Positions 1 through 5,269 of a stretch of DNA of 5,269 nucleotides are shown here, one piece after another. The notes beneath the pieces are model-generated. The model was not told the origin of the DNA. It did not search any database and saw nothing but the letters and a program-made list of their open reading frames with translations. A program made the position numbers and the translations under genes. The first letter of the stretch is position 1; every line of letters begins with the position of its first letter. Origin of the DNA: Candidatus Poribacteria bacterium (GTDB lineage Bacteria; Poribacteria; WGA-4E; WGA-3G); assembly GCA_009845505.1 (NCBI GenBank), contig VXZL01000304.1, positions 1-5,269 on the forward strand, read 5' to 3'.

Positions 1-1302
1 ATCCAGATGCGTACCTTCCATACCACGTGGTTCGCCTTTTTCTTAGCTTTCTTCGGATGGTTCGGTATTGCCCCGCTTATGGCGATTATCCGTGAAGACC
101 TGATGCTAACAAAAGCAGAGGTGGGTAATACCATTATCGCTTCCGTCGCAATCACAGTGTTGGTACGGGTCTTAATCGGACCGCTTTGCGACAAGATCGG
201 GCCTCGAAAGGCGTATACGTGGCTCCTGATTCTCGGTTCACTCCCAGTAATGGGTATCGGACTCGCTCAGAATTACGAGACGTTTCTGCTCTTTCGACTC
301 GCAATCGGTGCTATCGGTGCCTCGTTCGTTATCACACAGTATCACACCTCGGTGATGTTTGCCCCGAATTGTGTCGGCACAGCGAATGCGACAACAGCCG
401 GATGGGGGAATCTCGGTGGCGGTGTCACGCAGATGGTCATGCCGCTCATCTTTACGGCTATTCTCAGTTTCGGTGTAGACAAATTTCTCGGCTGGCGGTT
501 GGCAATGATTATTCCCGGTGTCGCGCTATTTATCACTGGATTCGCCTATTACTTCTTTACCAAAGATGCACCAGACGGCAACTATAAAGATCTCCGTGAA
601 CGCGGCGAACTTGAACCCGCGAAAGGCAAAGGCATGGAGTCCTTCATGTCGGCGATTAAAGACTATCGCGTCTGGGCACTCTTTGTTATCTATGCTGTCT
701 GTTTCGGTGTGGAACTCACTATTAACAATATCGCCGCGCTCTACTATCACGACCAGTTCCAGTTAGATGTCAAGACCGCTGGACTCATCGCTGGACTGTT
801 CGGTTTGATGAATATTTTCGCACGGACGGTTGGCGGCGTTTTCTCCGACTTCTTCGCGAAGAGGAGGGGACTTCGCGGACGTGTTATGTTTCTCTTCTTT
901 GTTCTCTTAGGTGAAGGGGTCATGCTGATAGTTTTCTCACAGATGGCGGTGCTTGTGCTTGCTGTTGGCGCGATGATAGTCTTTAGTCTCTTTGTACAAA
1001 TGTCCGAAGGCGCGACCTATGGAATCGTCCCTTTTATTAATAGAAAGGCATTAGGGGCTGTTGCGGGTATCGTTGGCGCGGGTGGAAATGCTGGTGCCGT
1101 TGCTGCGGGTTTCCTATTCCGTGCTGAGAGTATCACGATGCCGCAAGGCTTGTTGTATCTTGGTGCAATGGTTACAATCGCCTCGTTTGCTACAGTGTTA
1201 GTGAGATTCTCACCCGCAGTCCAAGCCGCAGAGAAGCGAGCATTCGATGCCGCACTCGCAGAAAGGCAGCGTCTGAAAGTGGAAGTAGGGGCTTTGTCCT
1301 AA
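1..1302 (+). CDS. Nitrate/nitrite transporter, NNP-family MFS permease (5' end cut by window)
   Basis: Inner-membrane transporter that imports nitrate and/or exchanges nitrite, supplying the reductase downstream. Residues are counted from the ATG at base 7. Twelve hydrophobic segments can be traced from about residue 7 to 400. The MFS loop 2-3 motif is at 58-68 (GPLCDKIGPRK). The first nitrate signature, GWGNLGGG, is at 132-139, and the second, glycine-rich one is at about 354-369 (GIVGAGGNAGAVAAGF). R54 and R273 sit in helices 2 and 8, where the two substrate-binding arginines of NarK/NrtA lie. A charged cytosolic tail follows from residue 406. The frame is open to base 1, and the sequence around base 7 (QMRTFH..WFAFFL) is family-conserved interior sequence. 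I therefore infer that the true start lies upstream and the ATG at 7 is internal Met. The gene could be called narK, nasA or nrtP depending on lineage, so no symbol is assigned. Confidence 0.93.
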   Translation: MQMRTFHTTWFAFFLAFFGWFGIAPLMAIIREDLMLTKAEVGNTIIASVAITVLVRVLIGPLCDKIGPRKAYTWLLILGSLPVMGIGLAQNYETFLLFRLAIGAIGASFVITQYHTSVMFAPNCVGTANATTAGWGNLGGGVTQMVMPLIFTAILSFGVDKFLGWRLAMIIPGVALFITGFAYYFFTKDAPDGNYKDLRERGELEPAKGKGMESFMSAIKDYRVWALFVIYAVCFGVELTINNIAALYYHDQFQLDVKTAGLIAGLFGLMNIFARTVGGVFSDFFAKRRGLRGRVMFLFFVLLGEGVMLIVFSQMAVLVLAVGAMIVFSLFVQMSEGATYGIVPFINRKALGAVAGIVGAGGNAGAVAAGFLFRAESITMPQGLLYLGAMVTIASFATVLVRFSPAVQAAEKRAFDAALAERQRLKVEVGALS

Positions 1303-1335
1303 CTCTGATAGGCCTTACGCACAACATGGATACTC

Positions 1336-1355
1336 AAGGCTGGAAGGCTGGAAGG
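1336..1355. repeat. Tandem 8-mer repeat (AAGGCTGG, about 2.5 copies)
   Basis: AAGGCTGG occurs at 1336-1343 and again at 1344-1351, followed by a partial AAGG at 1352-1355. The copies are exact and adjacent. The unit shares the GGAAG core seen elsewhere in this gap, at about 1394-1402, and inverted at 1362-1374 and 1443-1455. It is non-coding in context. It looks like part of a dispersed repeat or a slippage product; no function can be assigned. Confidence 0.75.
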
Positions 1356-1374
1356 GGTCTACTTCCAATCTTCC
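1342..1374. repeat. Imperfect inverted repeat, potential hairpin 40 bases after the transporter stop
   Basis: The left arm 1342-1354 (GGAAGGCTGGAAG) and right arm 1362-1374 (CTTCCAATCTTCC) are complementary at 11 of 13 positions. A further G-U pair is possible in RNA, leaving one mismatch, and the loop is 7 bases. As RNA it could protect or attenuate the transcript 3' end of the transporter. No T-run follows (the next bases are CTTCTATCC), so it is not a canonical intrinsic terminator. Confidence 0.6.
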
Positions 1375-1455
1375 CTTCTATCCACAGTCAGATGGAAGGA
1401 AGATAGGGAAAGTATTGAAGCTTTCTCACCGCATTTTTCGCGCTTCCAATCTTCC
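1362..1455. repeat. 13-base direct repeat CTTCCAATCTTCC, two copies
   Basis: Exact copies lie at 1362-1374 and 1443-1455, 81 bases apart start to start. Between them, 1398-1404 (GGAAGAT) is the reverse complement of the ATCTTCC ending each copy. The segment therefore contains interleaved modules in both orientations that could form alternative pairings. The pattern resembles decayed dispersed intergenic repeats such as REP or MITE remnants. No transposase ORF or target-site duplication was recognised. Confidence 0.65.
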
Positions 1456-1494
1456 AATCGCATCAACAAAAGACGAAATTCTGCGTAAGTCCTA

Positions 1495-1500
1495 TCTAAT
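1495..1500 (+). promoter_or_regulatory. Possible -10 box for the reductase gene (weak)
   Basis: TCTAAT at 1495-1500 matches five of six bases of TATAAT and sits seven bases before the ATG at 1507, so transcription from it could give a leaderless or nearly leaderless mRNA. No good -35 box is seen 16-19 bases upstream. A match this short is expected often by chance, so this is only a candidate. Confidence 0.15.
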
Positions 1501-1506
1501 TTGATA

Positions 1507-3627
1507 ATGGAGAAACCAGTGGAGAACTCAACAGGAAAAGCGGTCTGTCCTTATTGTGGTGTCGGTTGCGTCATCCGCGCAACCGTTTCTGATAACAAGA
1601 TTACAAAAATTTCAGCGGACGGCGATGTCGCCCCAAATTACGGTATGCTCTGTCCAAAAGGTGCACATCTTAAACAGGTTTTTCAGAATCATGATGGAAG
1701 GCTCGCGTATCCAATGATTCGCAAACGGCGAGGCGAACCACCGCGCCAGGTCTCATGGGATGAAGCGATTACTTTCACGGCAAACCGGCTTCACGAAGTC
1801 CAACTGGAGCACGGCAAGGATTCCATCGCGCTTTACGGCTCTGGGCAGTTAGACACGGAAGCCTCCTACGTTTTCAACAAATTGTTCAAAGGCTTCCTCC
1901 GGACGAACAACGTAGATACAAACAGCCGGCTTTGCATGTCTTCAGCAGTCGTGGGTTACATGCAAGCGTTCGGTTCCGACGGACCGCCTACCTGCTATGA
2001 CGATATTCAGCATGCGGATGTCTTCCTGATTATCGGCGCGAATATGGTGGTCAATCATCCCGTGCTTTTCCAGATGATTCGCAAACGGCGGGCACTTGAG
2101 CCAAGCGCACGGATTATCACCGTAGATCCACGCCGCACCAAGACAGCAGATTTTTCAGATATCCACGTCCCACTTGCCCCTGGAAGCGATGTCGCTTTCC
2201 TGCAACTCATTGCCAAACGGCTTCTTGCGATGGGACGGATCAATCGACGCTTTATCCGTCGGCGGACTGAAAACTACAGTGCTTATGAGAATCATTTAAA
2301 GAGCCTTGACGAAGACGCACTTCTTGCCGCCTGCGATATTCATCCTGCGCGTATTGACGAGATCGTTGAATACCTTTCTAAACCGAGTCGTCTGCTCAGT
2401 TTTTACTGTCAAGGCACCAACCAAAGCACAAGCGGCGTTGACAAAAACGTCGCGCTCATCAACTTGCATCTCCAGTTAGGTGAAGTTGGCGTAAGGGGTG
2501 CGGGTCCTTTTTCACTGACAGGACAACCGAATGCGATGGGCGGAAGAGAGGTCGGCTATCTGTCGCACCAGTTGCCCGGCTACCGGGTCGTCACCAACGA
2601 TATGCACCGCGCCTATCTGGAAGGCGCATGGAGAGTCCCACCCGGAAGCATTGATCCGAATCCAGGGTTAACAGCCGTGCCGATGTTTGAAGCAGCAGCC
2701 GCAGGAAAAGTCCGCGCACTCTGGATCGCCTGCACGAATCCCGCAGTTAGTATGCCTGATACAAAGGTATCACAGGCAGGACTCCGACGCGCCGATCTGG
2801 TCATCGTCCAGGACTGCTACTACCCAACGGAAACAGCGGAATACGCCGATGTCCTGCTCCCCGCAGCCCAATGGGGTGAAAAGCAAGGCACAATGACAAA
2901 CAGCGAACGGCTCGTCGTCCGAAGCGAACAGTTCCTCACGCCCCCGGGTGAAGCGATGCCGGATTGGTGGATATTCGCACAAGTCGCAAAAGCGATGGGA
3001 TTCAAAGCAAATTTCGACTTCTATAACGCTGAAGAGGTATGGGATGAATATCGCCTCTTGACAGCAGGCACACCGTGCGATCAGTTCGGAATGACGAATG
3101 AACGCCTCGCAAAGACCTCGCTACGCTGGCCCTGTCCGCATCCACGGCATCCCGGCACGGCTCGCCGATACACACGTACAAAGTTTTTCACCGAGTCTGG
3201 AAGAGCACAATTCAAAACGCCTGTCTATCGGCCTCCCGATGAGGAAGTAACTGAGGACTTCCCACTTGGATTGACGACGGGACGTGTTGAGAGTCAGTGG
3301 CACACCCGCACCCGAACCGGCAAAGTGCCGCAGCTGGTGCGTAAAGAGCCGGAACCCTTTGTCGAAATCCATCCCGACGATGCTGCAGAGAACGATGTTC
3401 AAGATGGCGAGTGGGTCTATCTTGTTGGACGCCGCGGGAGATGTTATGCAAAGGCGCGGGTCACAGAAGCAATTCGGCGAGGATTGCTTTTTACGCCGTT
3501 TCATTGGGGAGACCTTTTCCACGCCGAGACCAATTCAAACTACGTGACGAATCCAGCGTTTGATCCGGTCTCCAAGCAACCGGAGTTGAAATTCTGTGCT
3601 GTACGGATTGAGGTTGACAATTCTTAG
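1507..3627 (+). CDS. Assimilatory nitrate reductase catalytic subunit (NarB/NasA-type molybdopterin oxidoreductase)
   Basis: Reduces nitrate to nitrite in the cytoplasm using a bis-MGD molybdenum cofactor and one [4Fe-4S] cluster. Numbering is from TTG 1501; subtract 2 for ATG 1507. Cluster cysteines are at C16, C19, C23 (CPYCGVGC) and C51 (CPKG, with K54 in the usual electron-path position). The Mo-ligand C145 lies in NSRLCMSSAVVGY. The cofactor-binding motif GQPNAMGGREVG is at 341-352. The C-terminal MGD-binding domain covers about 585-705 and ends with HWG (668-670), NYVTNPAFDP (680-689) and QPELKFCAVRIE (693-704). About 706 residues fits compact NarB/NasC enzymes. There is no C-terminal [2Fe-2S] domain as in Klebsiella NasA, and no Tat signal as in NapA. 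Start choice is uncertain: TTG 1501 and ATG 1507 lack a Shine-Dalgarno, while GTG 1519 has GGAG six bases upstream. The nitrate transporter upstream supports the substrate. Confidence 0.94.
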   Translation: MEKPVENSTGKAVCPYCGVGCVIRATVSDNKITKISADGDVAPNYGMLCPKGAHLKQVFQNHDGRLAYPMIRKRRGEPPRQVSWDEAITFTANRLHEVQLEHGKDSIALYGSGQLDTEASYVFNKLFKGFLRTNNVDTNSRLCMSSAVVGYMQAFGSDGPPTCYDDIQHADVFLIIGANMVVNHPVLFQMIRKRRALEPSARIITVDPRRTKTADFSDIHVPLAPGSDVAFLQLIAKRLLAMGRINRRFIRRRTENYSAYENHLKSLDEDALLAACDIHPARIDEIVEYLSKPSRLLSFYCQGTNQSTSGVDKNVALINLHLQLGEVGVRGAGPFSLTGQPNAMGGREVGYLSHQLPGYRVVTNDMHRAYLEGAWRVPPGSIDPNPGLTAVPMFEAAAAGKVRALWIACTNPAVSMPDTKVSQAGLRRADLVIVQDCYYPTETAEYADVLLPAAQWGEKQGTMTNSERLVVRSEQFLTPPGEAMPDWWIFAQVAKAMGFKANFDFYNAEEVWDEYRLLTAGTPCDQFGMTNERLAKTSLRWPCPHPRHPGTARRYTRTKFFTESGRAQFKTPVYRPPDEEVTEDFPLGLTTGRVESQWHTRTRTGKVPQLVRKEPEPFVEIHPDDAAENDVQDGEWVYLVGRRGRCYAKARVTEAIRRGLLFTPFHWGDLFHAETNSNYVTNPAFDPVSKQPELKFCAVRIEVDNS
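1509..1512 (+). promoter_or_regulatory. Candidate Shine-Dalgarno (GGAG) for an alternative GTG start at 1519
   Basis: GGAG at 1509-1512 is followed by six bases and then an in-frame GTG at 1519-1521. No purine-rich Shine-Dalgarno lies in the 20 bases before ATG 1507 or TTG 1501. Starting at GTG would put the first cluster cysteine at residue 10, close to the N-terminus as in many NarB proteins. It remains equally possible that GGAG is simply coding sequence behind an ATG start. Confidence 0.35.
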
Positions 3628-3699
3628 GCGTGCCGCACCCACATCTCACTCGGATGCAGTTTCACTGAGTAAATCTAAACCTTCTGTTCTACGGCACGC
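3628..3699. repeat. 8-base inverted repeat spanning the convergent gene junction
   Basis: GCGTGCCG at 3628-3635, directly after the reductase stop, is the exact reverse complement of CGGCACGC at 3692-3699, inside the last codons of the convergent ATPase gene. The 56-base loop between them includes the 47-base intergenic gap and a minor CATC/GATG hairpin (3642-3645 with 3653-3656). No T-run follows on either strand, so a bidirectional terminator is not supported, although a long-loop RNA structure is conceivable. Confidence 0.3.
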
Positions 3700-5269
3700 G
3701 AAGGACGTTCTGGCACCACAGGAATCACATAACTCCGAATCGTCAACCCATCTATCTTTTCAGTCTCTGTACGCGGTGACGGCACCTCGCGGTGATCAAA
3801 CACAACGTAGTAACCCTCTGTTACACCTTCCGTTGATAGATACGCCGCCAGTTGCTGTTTGCCTTCAGTATAGAGCCGATCGCTTCTCCATATCTTCGTC
3901 TCAACGATATATTTTCTCTGGTTGTGAAGAATGATCAGATCCATCCGACCCCGTCCGGTTGGGACTTCCATATACATCGCTCCGTTCACACTCGCAACGA
4001 ACTGGTCAAGGTAGGCAAAGAGAAGATGCTGCCCAATGAATTCTTGGGGCGTTTCGGGTACCTGTAGAATCCTAAATCCTGCGCGGGCAATAAAGTCTCG
4101 GAAGTTATCCATGAGCCGTTCCATCTGAATGTGTCCATCGGACGTGAGGTACTGAAATCCATCGGTGTCTTCGGGGAAGTAGTCGCGCTCCAACCCGTTG
4201 ACTATCGGTTTGAATGCTTGGACAATGCGGTACAGGTAAATAGGATTGACAATTTCACACTTTCTGTCAGCCCCTTTCGTGATGACTCCATACGTTGCAA
4301 GTTCATTGATAATGTCATTATCAGGGTTAAATGACACGCTGTCCTCATAAGAGACGATTCGCATAAGTAGGGTTTGAAAGCGCGGGTCTTTGCGGATATT
4401 GGTCAGGAGATGTTCAATGTTGGTGTTCCGTTCGTCTAAAAATAATTCGTATCCTTCTGAAAAATGTGTCATTGTAAGTGTTTCAGTTTTCGGAATGTCC
4501 ATCTCCTCTGTGAGTATCTGCGCGAATCGGTTGACGAGGAAGGGTTGCCCCCCGGTCTGTTTGTGAATGGATTCAATTACTTCCGGAGCAAAAGCCTGTC
4601 CGACCTCAGCGGTATATTGTCCAAACAGCTCTTGCACCTGTGTGAGTGTAAAATTGGGCAGAGCAAAATCGTCATGGATATTGAACGGAGAAACAGAGCG
4701 ATCATAGTCAAGTTGTGCAATACTTTTGACACCCACAATGCCAAGACTATGCGGACATTGAAGCGTGGCGTGAGTGATGTAAGTATGTCGGAACGCGTGC
4801 AGAAAACCTTTCAGGGCAGATGTAGGGATGCCATCGAACTCGTCAATAATGAGGACAACTTTCTGATAGTTTTCCCCGTCCTTCAGGAAACGCTGAACCT
4901 GTTCAAAGAATTCCATCATTGACAAATGGTTGGTTATCTGGGCATTGTCGAGAAAATGCTTGAGTGTTTCGTTGAGTGCCTCTCCGCGTTCGTGGAAAAC
5001 GCGTTCAATTTCCTTGCAAATCCGTTTGGTGAGAGACTCGTAAAATTCGGAACGGTCACAATCTACATATATTTCAAAATTCAGTTGAATAGGGAAATAG
5101 ATTAGGTCTTCAGCGGTGAGTGCTGCAACGGCGCGCTGAAAGAAAGTCGTCTTGCCCGTCTGGCGCGGTGCGAAAATGACGATATAGCGGCCCTCTTTAA
5201 CGCGCTTGATGAACTCGGTGAGTTCTGCAGTGCGAGGAACAACGTAATGCTGTTCAGGGTTCACGGGAC
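3675..5269 (-). CDS. AAA/STAND-like P-loop ATPase fused to PD-(D/E)XK nuclease-like domain (5' end cut by window)
   Basis: An ATP-binding protein of unknown role. Residues are counted from GTG 5264. Walker A is at 32-40 (APRQTGKTT) and Walker B at 135-142 (KVVLIIDE, acidic D141/E142). GIVGVKSIA at 175-183 is a sensor-like strand. SPFN...LPNFT at 192-206 and TGGQPFLVNRFAQIL at 237-251 are typical of the AAA-like ATPase group near Pfam AAA_35. A winged-helix-like segment follows at about 294-350. The C-terminal part (about 385-515) carries a PD-(D/E)XK core: E433, then GRGRMD with D442, then IVETK with E455 and K457, then a QxxxY-like KQQLAAY at 469-475. All core catalytic positions look intact. 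No signal peptide or membrane segment was seen. The frame is open to the edge, and the codon before GTG is CCC, giving a (G)PVNPEQHY string typical of the family N-terminus. The GTG is therefore probably internal Val. A defence or genome-conflict role is only inferred from the architecture. Confidence 0.85.
   Translation of the reverse strand, partial: PVNPEQHYVVPRTAELTEFIKRVKEGRYIVIFAPRQTGKTTFFQRAVAALTAEDLIYFPIQLNFEIYVDCDRSEFYESLTKRICKEIERVFHERGEALNETLKHFLDNAQITNHLSMMEFFEQVQRFLKDGENYQKVVLIIDEFDGIPTSALKGFLHAFRHTYITHATLQCPHSLGIVGVKSIAQLDYDRSVSPFNIHDDFALPNFTLTQVQELFGQYTAEVGQAFAPEVIESIHKQTGGQPFLVNRFAQILTEEMDIPKTETLTMTHFSEGYELFLDERNTNIEHLLTNIRKDPRFQTLLMRIVSYEDSVSFNPDNDIINELATYGVITKGADRKCEIVNPIYLYRIVQAFKPIVNGLERDYFPEDTDGFQYLTSDGHIQMERLMDNFRDFIARAGFRILQVPETPQEFIGQHLLFAYLDQFVASVNGAMYMEVPTGRGRMDLIILHNQRKYIVETKIWRSDRLYTEGKQQLAAYLSTEGVTEGYYVVFDHREVPSPRTETEKIDGLTIRSYVIPVVPERPSRAVEQKV

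Larger units (their letters stand above)
1303..1506. other. Intergenic region between transporter and reductase genes
   Basis: This gap of about 200 bases separates two same-strand genes. No convincing ORF is present. The frame of the reductase has a stop at 1486-1488, so that protein cannot begin further upstream than base 1489. The middle (about 1336-1460) is dominated by GGAAG and CTTCC modules listed separately. No clear sigma-70 promoter with both boxes was found, and no hairpin followed by a T-run was seen. Whether the two genes share a transcript cannot be decided from sequence. The gap is long for an operon but contains no strong signal to end transcription. Confidence 0.7.

Noticed and set aside
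186..587. 133-codon open frame on the + strand inside the transporter gene
   Set aside because: It overlaps the transporter in another frame. The predicted protein is rich in Arg, Cys and Ser with no recognisable domain, while the transporter frame carries clear family signatures.
1336..1460. CRISPR array or insertion-sequence end
   Set aside because: Repeat units are 8-13 bases, irregularly spaced and in both orientations. There are no regular spacers, no transposase ORF and no visible target duplication.
3121..3522. 133-codon open frame on the - strand opposite the reductase C-terminal domain
   Set aside because: It is antisense to a well-conserved molybdopterin domain and shows no domain or good start context of its own.
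1507..3627. Periplasmic nitrate reductase (NapA) or formate dehydrogenase
   Set aside because: There is no twin-arginine signal before the cluster motif. The C-terminal NPAFDP/QPELKFCAV pattern and the adjacent nitrate transporter fit the assimilatory NarB/NasA type better.
3628..3674. Bidirectional intrinsic terminator between the convergent genes
   Set aside because: Only a 4-base CATC/GATG stem and a long-loop 8-base repeat are present, and no T-run is seen on either strand.
3596..3934. 112-codon + strand open frame crossing the reductase stop and the ATPase 3' end
   Set aside because: It overlaps both real genes out of frame, has a Ser/Pro/Thr-rich non-descript composition, and has no recognisable motif.
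4464..4922. 152-codon open frame on the + strand opposite the ATPase gene
   Set aside because: It is the antisense shadow of the Walker B to winged-helix region. The minus-strand frame holds intact ATPase motifs, and this frame has none.

Overview
The window holds three protein genes and two short non-coding stretches. Two same-strand genes form an apparent nitrate-assimilation pair: a 12-helix nitrate/nitrite transporter of the major facilitator superfamily (bases 1-1302), and a cytoplasmic molybdopterin nitrate reductase of the NarB/NasA type (about 1507-3627). On the opposite strand, converging on the reductase and ending 47 bases from its stop, is a large protein of a different nature (3675-5269): an AAA/STAND-like P-loop ATPase fused to a C-terminal PD-(D/E)XK nuclease-like domain.

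The nitrate genes work together by clear family logic. The transporter imports nitrate (and possibly exchanges nitrite), and the reductase converts it to nitrite inside the cell. The reductase has one N-terminal [4Fe-4S] site, the Mo-ligating cysteine, no Tat signal and no C-terminal [2Fe-2S] extension. That points to the compact assimilatory enzyme, which takes electrons from ferredoxin, flavodoxin or a separate subunit. No nitrite reductase, electron-donor subunit or regulator is inside the window.

The two nitrate genes are separated by about 200 bases rich in short GGAAG/CTTCC modules. These include a 2.5-copy tandem 8-mer, an imperfect 13-base inverted repeat able to form a hairpin, and a 13-base direct repeat 81 bases apart. 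This looks like a dispersed genomic repeat rather than a coding leader.

Both edge genes are probably cut by the window. In each, the first possible start codon inside the window falls within family-conserved sequence, and the frame stays open to the edge. The transporter and the ATPase therefore both lack their true N-termini here.

Organism: a bacterium of moderate GC content. The AAA-PD-(D/E)XK architecture, the GGAAG-type intergenic repeats and the style of the transporter recall uncultivated lineages such as Candidatus Poribacteria. This is a weak inference from memory of such genomes and was not tested. No RNA gene, CRISPR array, insertion sequence, attachment site or origin was recognised. 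The least-characterised item is the ATPase-nuclease fusion; nothing in the window proves a new multi-gene system.
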